In this document: positions 34,697 to 43,011 of the stretch, in pieces | Position numbering within the stretch: the first letter of the stretch is position 1 | How the letters are laid out: every line of letters starts with the position of its first letter | Assembly (NCBI GenBank): GCA_023436715.1 | Contig: JAEZIJ010000096.1 | Span: 1 to 64,000 of the forward strand | Reading direction: 5' to 3' | Length of the DNA: 64,000 nt | Origin: Acidobacteriota bacterium | GTDB taxonomy: Bacteria > Acidobacteriota > Terriglobia > Bryobacterales > Bryobacteraceae | Notes under the pieces: generated by a model | Database searches by the model: none | Told to the model about the DNA's origin: nothing | Seen by the model: only the letters and a program-made list of their open reading frames with translations | Made by a program: the position numbers and the translations under genes

Positions 34697-35119
34697 CTAC
34701 TTCCCGGCGATGTGGTACACGCGCTCGCCCGCGTCGTTCTTGCTGGACTCGACCTTCAGGCCCATGCGCTTGCTCACGGTTCCGGAGATGAAACCTCGGA
34801 TCGAGTGCTGCTGCCACTCCGTGGCCTTCGCGATCTCGCCCATGGTGGCGCCGTCCTTCCGGCGCAGCAGGTCCAGGACGATGGCCTTCTTGCTGAACTC
34901 GCGGGGCACGCTGGCGCTCTTGTTGGCCTTGCTGGTCGCGGGCTTCGATGCTTTGGTCGCGGCGGGCTTCGCCGTTTTCCGTGCGCCCTTGGCTTTGTGC
35001 GCGGCCTTCTTCTGGCTGGCCTTCCTGGTCGAGGTGGCCTTGGACGGCGCGTTGTTCGTGCCCTGCGTGGCAGCAGTGGCGTTCGTGGTGGTGGCGGTGA
35101 TCTCGGTAGTGTTCGTCAT
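34697..35119 (-). CDS. DUF3489-domain protein
   Basis: A 140-residue protein. Residues 1-70 are a low-complexity Thr/Ala/Lys tail resembling histone-like disordered arms. Residues 70-139 (SKKAIVLDLLRRKDGATMGE... WQQHSIRGFISGTVSKRMGLKV... RVYHI) match the DUF3489 winged-helix-like domain, found often on mobile elements. I start at ATG 35119, with AAGGA 8-12 bases upstream. The frame remains open far beyond but only as antisense of the next gene. DNA binding is likely but the role is unknown. Confidence 0.8.
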   Translation of the reverse strand: MTNTTEITATTTNATAATQGTNNAPSKATSTRKASQKKAAHKAKGARKTAKPAATKASKPATSKANKSASVPREFSKKAIVLDLLRRKDGATMGEIAKATEWQQHSIRGFISGTVSKRMGLKVESSKNDAGERVYHIAGK

Positions 35120-35278
35120 GGTGGTGATCCTTTCTGCGCTTCGCGCATGACGATTCATCACTCCTGGCCCGCCCGACCTCAAGTGGAATGTCGCATCGCG
35201 GCGCAGAAAGACCCGATGACAAGGCGATGCTGCCGCAGGCTTACGACTTTGTAGTTCAAACCAACGAAGGAGATGTAG

Positions 35279-35986
35279 ATGAACGAGAACGTGAACGGAT
35301 CGGCGTTGGCGAAGACCGCGCCGGAGCTTCCCGCCTCGATGAAGGCGGCGATCGAACGCACCGAGAATGTCCTCGCGGAGCAGCAGAACGCGGAGCGTGC
35401 GCTCCAGACGGCCCGTACCGCGTTGCGCCAGGCCGAGGATGAACTCAAGGAGGCGCAGGACAAGTTGGCCGTGGCCGAGGCGGGCGCGGCAGTCGGCGGG
35501 GGTGATGTGGACAAGGCCGCGCGCAAGCGGTTGCTGGGCGCCCGCGACGAGGCCGACTTCGCCCGCGCTCGGGTCACTGGCCTCGAAGAACACCTGCGCG
35601 CAGCGACGGCGGCGGCGACCGAAGCGCAGCGTGATCTCGCAGTGCAGGTGCGGGATTGGAAACGCGAGCAGGCGGCGACCATCGTCACGGAGGTTTACCT
35701 GCCGACCATCGACGCGGTGCTCGACGCGATGCGCATGCTGGTGGCGACCGGCACGGCGCTGGGCATCAACCGCCTGCTGGCCATTCCGCGGCAGGCGTTC
35801 ATCTGCGACCCCGACGACCCGGTTCGCAACCTCGCCAGTCGGCACCGGCTGGCGTGGCGCGAGCATCCCGAGGCTGCCGCGATGTACGAGAGGCTGGCCG
35901 CGCTGATGGGCGAGATCCGGCCGCTGCTCGGGGAGTTCGCGGACGGGCCGATCCCGAAGTTGGAGTCGGACGATGCGGCGGCGTAG
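35279..35986 (+). CDS. Coiled-coil hypothetical element protein
   Basis: A 235-residue protein with a long coiled coil at about residues 20-135 (heptads through QNAERALQTARTALRQAEDELKEA). A C-terminal globular part contains LGINRLLAIPRQAF and RHRLAWREHPEAA. AAGGAG lies seven bases before the ATG. It is divergent from the DUF3489 gene across a 159-bp control region. No family is recognised. A scaffold or recombination accessory role is conceivable. Confidence 0.7.
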   Translation: MNENVNGSALAKTAPELPASMKAAIERTENVLAEQQNAERALQTARTALRQAEDELKEAQDKLAVAEAGAAVGGGDVDKAARKRLLGARDEADFARARVTGLEEHLRAATAAATEAQRDLAVQVRDWKREQAATIVTEVYLPTIDAVLDAMRMLVATGTALGINRLLAIPRQAFICDPDDPVRNLASRHRLAWREHPEAAAMYERLAALMGEIRPLLGEFADGPIPKLESDDAAA

Positions 35987-36197
35987 TTTACAGGAACAAC
36001 TCCAGCAGTCCTTCGATCCGCTCGCGGGCCGGAGGCTGCTGGACGAGATGGAATTCGGCGGCGTGCGGCGGGGCAGTCGGTCCCGCCGCCGCATCTCCGC
36101 GCGGCTGGTGCCGCCCGGAGAGAGCTTTCAGCATTGGGCACAGCGCCAGGGCTACGGCGATCTCGCCGCCCGCCTTCGAGATCGCGCACAGCAGTAG
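35973..36197 (+). CDS. Small basic hypothetical element protein
   Basis: A 74-residue arginine-rich protein (MRRRSLQEQLQQSFDPLAGRR...). It overlaps the end of the coiled-coil gene by 14 bases. No domain is recognised. Support comes from its length, lack of better frames and continuous packing with its neighbours. Confidence 0.5.
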   Translation: MRRRSLQEQLQQSFDPLAGRRLLDEMEFGGVRRGSRSRRRISARLVPPGESFQHWAQRQGYGDLAARLRDRAQQ

Positions 36198-36209
36198 GAG
36201 GAGAACATC

Positions 36210-36551
36210 ATGTACGACGAGTACCCCGACGAGTTTTGCGATCTGGTCGATCAGTACGTCGCTTCCGGACGCTACGGTGGCCGTCCGGAAGCCGCCGACG
36301 CCGTTCGGCGGGCGCGCCCTGACCTGTGCCCGACCCAGAGGAGCAAGAACACCATGACGACACTCAGCAGCAGCATCGCCAGCGGCGGCGCCGAGTCCCA
36401 GTTGAACGCGCTGGCCAAGAAGATCGCGGCAGAGAGGCGCGTCACCTTCGCGCAGGCGTATGTGGAGGCGTTGAACGGCGACCCGCACCTGTACCTCGCA
36501 TACCTGAAGGAGCAGGAGGCCAAACTCGGTGCCGGTGCGCGCCGTGGCTGA
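36210..36551 (+). CDS. Hypothetical element protein
   Basis: A 113-residue protein. The N-terminus MYDEYPDEFCDLVDQYV is acidic. The C-terminal half (LNALAKKIAAERRVTFAQAYVEALNGDPHLY) looks like a helical phage-type motif, since the AxxLAxxxxxxFxxAYxxV...NP form is common in phage capsid-region and protease-associated proteins. AGGAGGAG precedes the ATG by 10 bases, a very strong ribosome site. Function unknown. Confidence 0.62.
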   Translation: MYDEYPDEFCDLVDQYVASGRYGGRPEAADAVRRARPDLCPTQRSKNTMTTLSSSIASGGAESQLNALAKKIAAERRVTFAQAYVEALNGDPHLYLAYLKEQEAKLGAGARRG

Positions 36552-36750
36552 GTTCGAATCGCCCACGTGCACGCCGGGATGGAGCAAGTACGCGGGCGCG
36601 CGGTTGTCGGATCTGACGGTCGATGACCTGCGCGATCTCCATCGCATGGCTCGGGCGCCGTCCATGCGCCAGGCCGTCGAGTTCGAACTGCGCCGCCGCG
36701 CCCGCCGCCAAGCCGCACGACAGCCCCGCCGCCCGCGCGTCTTCGCGTGA
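36544..36750 (+). CDS. Small hypothetical element protein
   Basis: A 68-residue protein starting at GTG 36544, overlapping the previous gene by eight bases. It contains SDLTVDDLRDLHRMARAPSM and an arginine-rich C-terminus. No family is recognised. It closes the rightward run before the convergent restriction genes. Confidence 0.45.
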   Translation: MAEFESPTCTPGWSKYAGARLSDLTVDDLRDLHRMARAPSMRQAVEFELRRRARRQAARQPRRPRVFA

Positions 36751-36792
36751 CCCGGTTCCCTGCGGGTTTCCACTCTCCTTCACCGCAGGCGT

Positions 36793-36823
36793 GGCGGTCG
36801 TCGCTTTGAACACGGCGACCGCC
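36793..36823. terminator. Possible bidirectional terminator
   Basis: The inverted repeat GGCGGTCG (36793-36800) and CGACCGCC (36816-36823) encloses a 15-base loop between the convergent ends of the small-gene run and res. There is no T-run, so the assignment is tentative. Confidence 0.4.
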
Positions 36824-36839
36824 ATCTGCCTATACGTCC

Positions 36840-39608
36840 TCAGGCGATCAGTTCGGCGAGGTTCTTCACCACCTTGAAGCTCACCTGCTCGAACTGGTCG
36901 AAATGCCGCTTCCCGCACTCGATCTTGAGTTGCTCCAGAGGCCGGAGGAGCGAGAGATTCACCGGACCCTTGCCGCCCGTATCCTTGGTTTCGGCTACAA
37001 AGTAGAGCGTCTGGTCGTTCTTGTAGACGAGGGCCCAATCCGGAATGTATGGGCCGACCGGCGTTTCAATCTCGAACCACCGAGGCAACTTGATGTAGAA
37101 ATGAACGTCGTCGTTGTTCTCGCAAGCCTGAGCAAAAGCCTTCTCCGGCCCGGACCCGGCGTCGATGGCGATGTGGCTGAAGAGCGTCTTCTCCTGTTTC
37201 TGCACGGCCATCACGTTCGACTCGAACAACTCCATCAGGTCGGAGTCTGCAAACCGGTGCATCTCGTAGACGAGTCCGTCCACCTTCACGTACTCGACAC
37301 CCTCGACCAGCAGCGCGCGTTTGGTGTCGTTGATGGCGCCGGATATCTGGTCGATAAACGCCTGCGGGTTGTTGACGGCGTCTTGCAGTCGGCCGCACTT
37401 CAGCAAAATGGAGGCAACCGTGGACTTCGAGAGCGATGTCTTGGCCTGAATCTGTGACACGAAGTCGGGCATGGTGTAATGCACGTCGGCCACCTGCGTG
37501 CGCCTCCCAACTTCAACGCTGCTCACGCCCTGCCCAGTGATTTGAATATTCGCCCGAGCGATGACCACTTTCGGGCGTTCTATGGCGGGCAGTTTGCCAA
37601 TTGCCGCGACAGCGTCGTCCACCAGTTTGGCTGTCGCGTACTTCACACGGTATCGCGTGCGCTGGCGAATCCGATTCCACAGAGCCAGAAAGTTCTGGTC
37701 CGTCTCGTAGCCCTTTTTCAATCGAACGGTGACCGTCTTGCGCTCGTTGTGGACCATCTCCTTCTTGAAGGCGATCCCCTGTTCTTCCATTTCCGTCTGG
37801 AGCGTCTTGGCGAAGTCCTCGTAGCTCTCGTTGGCCACGATGGTCAGCCGGTTGATACTGCTGTCGAAAACGCGCTCGCCCTTGTCGTTTACGGCGAGCC
37901 GCAGTCCGCGGCCGATCTCCTGCCGCTTTTTCATCTCGGACTCGGTTTCGGCCAGAGTGCAAATCTGGAACACGTTGGGGTTATCCCATCCCTCGCGCAA
38001 TGCGGAGTGACTGAAGATAAACCGCAGCGGCACGGCGGGGTCCAGCAACTCCTCCTTCTTGCTCATGATGAGCGCGTAGGTGTCGTTGTCGTCCTGACTG
38101 CCCTTCTCCGTAGAATCCTTGAAATGACCCTGTTTGTCCTGTGAAAAGTAGCCGTTGTGCGCTTGGTCCGCGCTGAATGGATACAGCCCCGCATACTCCG
38201 GTTTCGCGCGGTATCCCTCGAAGATCTCCTCAAACCAAAGTGCGAACTTGCCTTTCACCGACGAGCCGTCCGGCGCGTACGTGCGGTAGTTCGCCACACG
38301 ATCAATAAAGAGCACGGAGAGCACCTTGATCCCAAGGGGCTTCAACCGCGCTTCTTTCTCGAAATGCCGCCGCACGGTGGATTCGATCTGCAACCGGAGG
38401 ACAGCTTCCGTAAGCGTGCCGTGCGGGTGCCCCATGCGAACCGAAACGTCATTCGCAAAGCGGACAATTTCCTCGCCGGCGTCGATCTCGTTCACGATGA
38501 AGCCGTCCTTGTACATCTCGCGCGTGTTCGACAACCTGTACAGGTCGTCGCCGTTCTTCACAACGAGCGCCTTCTTCGCGGGACCACTGACGGTATTGAC
38601 CCAAATCTTGATCCGCGCGGACACGGACCTCTTGCCCGTCCGGAAGCCTTCCACTTCAACGAACGCCTGGTTCGCATCCGAGTCTTCAGTCACCGAGTCC
38701 ACGCCGATCTGCTTCACCAGGCCAAGTTCGTAAGCCCGGATCGGATCGAGCCGGTAGACCATGTCGTAGGCGTTTCGTGGCGTGGCCGAGTACCGGAGCG
38801 TGCAGAGAGGATTGAGGCGGGCCAGCGCCTGCTTGCGGATATCGGTCTCAAAATTCTGCGGCTCGTCCACAATCACGATCGGGCATGTCGCCTGAATGAA
38901 TTCAATGGGCCGCAACCCCGTCTCTCGGATCTGATTTATGACGTTGCCCTTCGACTTCTTCTGTTTCTTCTCCCCGCCGTTCGCACCATTGCCGTTCCCG
39001 CCATTTCCGTTCCCGTTCGCCCCGCTGCTGTCCTTCGAGAAGGAATCGATGTTGATGACCAGGATCTCGATGGCGTTGGACAGCGCAAAATTCCGCAGTT
39101 CGTTCACTGTGCCGGAGTCGTACACCGAGAACGAGCAGGGCTCGTGGTTATACAAGCCCTGGAAATGCGAGTGCGTGATTTTGAGGTTCTTGAGCACTCC
39201 CTCGCGGATCGCCACGCTGGGCACCACGATGACGAACTTCTTGAACCCGTACTGCTCATGCAACCTGTAGATGGTGCGCAGGTAGACATAGGTCTTGCCG
39301 GTACCCGTCTCCATCTCGACCGTAAAGTTCGGGAATGGAAATGCTTCCCCGTTTTCCAGGGTGAGTGGAACCAACGCATTGGATTGGGGCAGACCATTCG
39401 CCGCCTGGACCTTGCGGCAGTTCTCCAGCAATTGCTCTTCTGTTAGCAGGAGGCGGTTGGCCAGCCCCTTTTCCGTAAGAGTGAGGCCGAACAGCGAGTC
39501 TTCCAGTGCCGTCGCGCCACCGGCCTGGGGCTGGCCTTCGAACAAATCCACGACCGTTCTGATCGCGTCCAGTTGGTACTGCTGGTTGGCAGAGAATTGC
39601 AGTTCCAT
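36840..39608 (-). CDS. Type III restriction endonuclease, Res subunit
   Basis: A 922-residue translocating restriction subunit. The SF2 helicase motor has Walker A TGTGKT at residues 101-106 and a DEPQ box at 248-251. The carboxyl end carries a PD...E-x-K nuclease pattern in PDWALVYKNDQTLYFVAETK. It cuts DNA when two head-to-head unmethylated sites are met, with Mod supplying recognition. An unusual Gly/Asn-rich insert followed by lysines spans residues about 195-222, between the motor motifs. It begins nine bases after mod in one operon. Confidence 0.93.
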   Translation of the reverse strand: MELQFSANQQYQLDAIRTVVDLFEGQPQAGGATALEDSLFGLTLTEKGLANRLLLTEEQLLENCRKVQAANGLPQSNALVPLTLENGEAFPFPNFTVEMETGTGKTYVYLRTIYRLHEQYGFKKFVIVVPSVAIREGVLKNLKITHSHFQGLYNHEPCSFSVYDSGTVNELRNFALSNAIEILVINIDSFSKDSSGANGNGNGGNGNGANGGEKKQKKSKGNVINQIRETGLRPIEFIQATCPIVIVDEPQNFETDIRKQALARLNPLCTLRYSATPRNAYDMVYRLDPIRAYELGLVKQIGVDSVTEDSDANQAFVEVEGFRTGKRSVSARIKIWVNTVSGPAKKALVVKNGDDLYRLSNTREMYKDGFIVNEIDAGEEIVRFANDVSVRMGHPHGTLTEAVLRLQIESTVRRHFEKEARLKPLGIKVLSVLFIDRVANYRTYAPDGSSVKGKFALWFEEIFEGYRAKPEYAGLYPFSADQAHNGYFSQDKQGHFKDSTEKGSQDDNDTYALIMSKKEELLDPAVPLRFIFSHSALREGWDNPNVFQICTLAETESEMKKRQEIGRGLRLAVNDKGERVFDSSINRLTIVANESYEDFAKTLQTEMEEQGIAFKKEMVHNERKTVTVRLKKGYETDQNFLALWNRIRQRTRYRVKYATAKLVDDAVAAIGKLPAIERPKVVIARANIQITGQGVSSVEVGRRTQVADVHYTMPDFVSQIQAKTSLSKSTVASILLKCGRLQDAVNNPQAFIDQISGAINDTKRALLVEGVEYVKVDGLVYEMHRFADSDLMELFESNVMAVQKQEKTLFSHIAIDAGSGPEKAFAQACENNDDVHFYIKLPRWFEIETPVGPYIPDWALVYKNDQTLYFVAETKDTGGKGPVNLSLLRPLEQLKIECGKRHFDQFEQVSFKVVKNLAELIA

Positions 39609-39617
39609 GGGGAGCTT

Positions 39618-41684
39618 CTAGATACAGGTGAACCGCACTTCGGCATCGCGGCACTGCAAATCCAAATTGGTTTTCAACTCGTCGCTGTCATGGAAAATGG
39701 CGTCAATGGCGACCACCTCTCGGGGCTTCAGCGCGAGAAGCGGTTCGATCATCTCGATGGTGAACTTCTCCAGCATGAAAAATATGGCCCTATTATTGAT
39801 GGCGTAAACATTCGCGCCGCCGACGTCGAGCCGTTCAATCGGAACCGTGAGCGGCTGGCCGAATTTCAAGAGAAGCTCGAACAGCATGTCCTCCGGCGCG
39901 GCGCCCGGCTTTTCTCCGCTGACGAACATCTGAAGTTGTGCGGCCAACGCGTCGGCATCTTCGAGGCCGTCGCCGCGCCACTGTTTAAAGTTGGATGGGG
40001 CAAGAAGAAACGATTTGAAGCCAACGTTCCCGACACTTGGGTCGGTCAATGCGAATTGCACCTTCAAGGCATCAAGAACGCGACGAATTCGCTCACGGCA
40101 CACGTCGGCGATAGTCGCAAATCCGGCCTTCGCTGCCGCACTGTCTTTTTCGCAGGGCTCCGGCAATTGCACGACGACCGCGCGCAGCGCGGTGCCTTCG
40201 CTCTGATTCAGCGATAGAACGGCCTCTACCGTGCTGCCTGATCCGGCGAAGAAATCCATTACAATCCCGGCTTGATCCTCTCCCATGCAATAGTGAATCA
40301 GCCGTGCGAGTATCTCGTGGTCTTTAGGATTGTTGAACACTTTCCCGCCGAGCAACTTCCTGAGATACTTGACGGCCACCTGCGACTGCTTATAGAGGAC
40401 GCTGCCCATTACCTGGAGACCAACTTGCTCCTCTTCAGTCTCCTCTTGCTCTGATTCCAGCGCCTCGGCAAGTGCAGTGTCGTCCTCCTCATCCAACTCT
40501 TCGGGAACCGGAAGCAGGTGCGCTTTGCGAAATGGCGGCTCAGTATGATCCGCCCGAAATTCTACCAGGCCGAGTTTAATCTGCCGCTGCATTGCCTCCG
40601 GGGTTGAGAAACGCCAGCCCGCTTCCGGAACCTTGCACGGCTGTTTGGTTTTATCATGCAGCACGTCGTAACGTGGCCCGCCGCCACCGGGCCAGGAGAT
40701 ATCGCGATCTCGCCACGGCCCCCATTTATCTACCCACTTATAGCGGCTGAGCTTCTTAGAAGGATCGTTGGCCGGGAGCGATGCGTACCATTCTCTGAGG
40801 GCTGTCTGCTGAGCTTCGTAGTTCTGCTCACCGTGTTGCTTCTTAAGCTCACGCCACTTGGCGATGATCTCTTTGGCGCCAGGCTTCGGCTCCCGCCAGA
40901 CGATTTTGTCCTCTCTGAGAGTGACAAGGCTCCGTGCGTACACGAGCATGTACTCGTGTCCCACAGAAAAGAGCTTTGCGTCATTCTTTCGTCCCTTCTC
41001 CCAGACAAGCTGCGCAATGAAGTTCTCGGGGCCGAATACCTCGTCCATCAGGAGTTTCAGGTCGGCGGCTTCGTTGTCGTCGATGGAGACCAGGATTACG
41101 CCGTGGTCGTTCATCAGGTTTCGCGCGACGTACAGCCGGGGAAGCATCATCGAGAGCCAATTGCTGTGGTAGCGCCCGCTCTCTTTGGCGTTCTTCCGGA
41201 AGAAGCCTTCACGCATGAGGCTCCCGTCATCCGTGAGTTCGTTGATTCGCTTGAGGTACTCCTCCCTGGTCTCCTGAAACCGATCCGGGTAGATGAATCT
41301 ATCGGACCCGGTGTTGTAGGGAGGATCGATATAGATAAGCTTCACCTTACCGAAATACGCCTTCTGTAGGCTCTTCAGCACTTCGAGGTTTTCGCCCTCA
41401 ATGAAAACGTGTTGGGCGTCATCGAAATTGACGGAGAGGTCACGCTGCGGTCGAAGAGTAGCCGTCGTGGGCGTCTGAAGGACTCTGTAGGCATCGGCCT
41501 TGCCCGCCCACGTTAGGGCGTACCGTTCCCCGCCTTCTACCACGCTCTCGTCTCCAAGAGCCAAACGCAGCGCGGCGACGTCGATTTTGCCTTCCGTGAA
41601 CGCCTCCGGCACGACGGCCATCAACTGGCGGCGCTTTTCGGCCGCAACATCCAGGGACTGTCCGATTTCAGTGTTGTCGCTCAT
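39618..41684 (-). CDS. Type III DNA adenine methyltransferase, Mod subunit
   Basis: A 688-residue beta-class N6-adenine methyltransferase that both recognises the site and modifies it. The catalytic DPPY is at residues 120-123, and the S-adenosylmethionine motif FFAGSG is at 478-483, the beta-class order. The region between them is the target-recognition domain and would set specificity. It is the first gene of the leftward mod-res operon. Its start is 165 bp from the divergent ankyrin gene, so control may be shared. Confidence 0.94.
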   Translation of the reverse strand: MSDNTEIGQSLDVAAEKRRQLMAVVPEAFTEGKIDVAALRLALGDESVVEGGERYALTWAGKADAYRVLQTPTTATLRPQRDLSVNFDDAQHVFIEGENLEVLKSLQKAYFGKVKLIYIDPPYNTGSDRFIYPDRFQETREEYLKRINELTDDGSLMREGFFRKNAKESGRYHSNWLSMMLPRLYVARNLMNDHGVILVSIDDNEAADLKLLMDEVFGPENFIAQLVWEKGRKNDAKLFSVGHEYMLVYARSLVTLREDKIVWREPKPGAKEIIAKWRELKKQHGEQNYEAQQTALREWYASLPANDPSKKLSRYKWVDKWGPWRDRDISWPGGGGPRYDVLHDKTKQPCKVPEAGWRFSTPEAMQRQIKLGLVEFRADHTEPPFRKAHLLPVPEELDEEDDTALAEALESEQEETEEEQVGLQVMGSVLYKQSQVAVKYLRKLLGGKVFNNPKDHEILARLIHYCMGEDQAGIVMDFFAGSGSTVEAVLSLNQSEGTALRAVVVQLPEPCEKDSAAAKAGFATIADVCRERIRRVLDALKVQFALTDPSVGNVGFKSFLLAPSNFKQWRGDGLEDADALAAQLQMFVSGEKPGAAPEDMLFELLLKFGQPLTVPIERLDVGGANVYAINNRAIFFMLEKFTIEMIEPLLALKPREVVAIDAIFHDSDELKTNLDLQCRDAEVRFTCI

Positions 41685-41849
41685 TCTTCAAGTACTTGCC
41701 CGCTGTGGACGTTCGACTCTCAGTGCAGCATTTGGGCTGCTCACTCCGGTACAATCTGTCCACCGCAATCCCTGATTGTAGCCGCTTGCCAGAGTTTCCG
41801 TTCGGCAGTTTTGGCGTCGTATGGCAATCGAGGACGTGCGCTATAACAG

Positions 41850-43001
41850 ATGGTCTCCGGGGCTGGCTTGTCAACTTGTCTCACGATCGAGGAATCGAAG
41901 GCGCTGCTGGCGATTTGCCGCGCCGGAAAGCTCTACGACGTTGAACGTTGGATCGCGTCCGGAAAATCAATCTGTACTCCACCTTCCATTAAGAAGGCGC
42001 CGTTACAGGTCGCCGTCGATACAGGCTTCCACAGCCTCGTTGAATTGCTCGCCCGAAACGAACCTCGGCAGGAGCAGAAGGACCGAGCCCTTCAGGAGGC
42101 GGTGGATAGTAAGCGTCTGGATATGGTCGAAGCTCTGGTCGGGAACGGCGCACGGATTCAGGCCGTACTACTGGTCGATGTGCTGCTCACTTGGGACCGA
42201 GAACTGATGCAGTTCTTCTTCGATCGTGGCGCCGATCCGGTGACCGGCAACCCTTTCCTGGTCGCCTTCCACAACAAAGTTCAGCGTGCGCTCCGGCCTT
42301 TCGTTGACTATAAGAAGGCTCACCCCGAGTTCGCGGATGCGCTCCAGGCACAAGCCGACCGCGCTCTGCGGCATTTCGCGAGCCAGGCCGACCTGAAGTG
42401 GATCAGCCTCATGATGTGGGCCGGGGCGAATCCGCGCAGCCTCGGGCCGGATCTCGATGACAAGTACGCCGATGATCCCGACTGCCATACGACGGCACTG
42501 CGGGAGGCGTGCAGCAAAGGAAGTCTCGATGCCCTGAAGAAGCTCAAGCCGGACCCGCGTCTCGACAATTTATCCGACCTGCTTCAGGCCGCTGCTCTCT
42601 CGGACTCGAAAGAATTGATCGACTACCTGCTCCATCTCGGGGCGCAGCCGAACGACAAACCGAATGGCGGCTCTTCCGCGTTGGATCGCTGCCTATGGCA
42701 TCTGCCGTGGGAAGACCGCAATACGTTCATATCGAAGCAACTTGCATCGAAGTATGCACTGGCGGGCGGCTTCGCTCGAATCGAACGGCTGTTGGAGGCG
42801 GGCGCGCAATGGCGACCGAGTGATCCGGATGATGGAATGAAATCCGTGCGGCAGATGCTGTGCAAGTGCGAGCCGGCCGTAACGGTCGCGCTCATGAAAT
42901 TGTTCGCGAAGTACAAGGCGGCGCCGGAGGATCTCCTGGAGGAGTTGCTGGACACGCCTCGGATGCGCGGGCATCTCTCGACCATCGGAATGAAACTGTG
43001 A
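41850..43001 (+). CDS. Ankyrin-repeat-like protein
   Basis: A 383-residue, all-helical protein with degenerate ankyrin-type units: LQVAVDTGFHSLVELLARN near 50, ALQEAVDSKRLDMVEALVGNG near 78, and later RIERLLEAGAQ. Ankyrin repeats bind other proteins. No enzymatic domain is seen. The start ATG at 41850 is the longest plausible. A start at a later codon near LTIEES cannot be excluded. It lies ten bases before the HTH-like gene, with which it probably forms a two-gene unit facing the restriction operon. Confidence 0.75.
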   Translation: MVSGAGLSTCLTIEESKALLAICRAGKLYDVERWIASGKSICTPPSIKKAPLQVAVDTGFHSLVELLARNEPRQEQKDRALQEAVDSKRLDMVEALVGNGARIQAVLLVDVLLTWDRELMQFFFDRGADPVTGNPFLVAFHNKVQRALRPFVDYKKAHPEFADALQAQADRALRHFASQADLKWISLMMWAGANPRSLGPDLDDKYADDPDCHTTALREACSKGSLDALKKLKPDPRLDNLSDLLQAAALSDSKELIDYLLHLGAQPNDKPNGGSSALDRCLWHLPWEDRNTFISKQLASKYALAGGFARIERLLEAGAQWRPSDPDDGMKSVRQMLCKCEPAVTVALMKLFAKYKAAPEDLLEELLDTPRMRGHLSTIGMKL

Positions 43002-43011
43002 CGGAGGAACG

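Noticed and set aside
34697..36094. 465-codon minus-strand version of the DUF3489 gene
   Set aside because: The extra N-terminal part is antisense to the coiled-coil gene and lacks a ribosome site. The start at 35119 has AAGGA.
35973..36551. Adjacent small genes considered as a toxin-antitoxin pair
   Set aside because: Neither protein shows a known toxin or antitoxin motif, and the strong ribosome site alone is not enough evidence.
38157..39446. 429-codon plus-strand frame antisense to res
   Set aside because: Antisense shadow of the helicase frame with no recognisable motif and no ribosome site.
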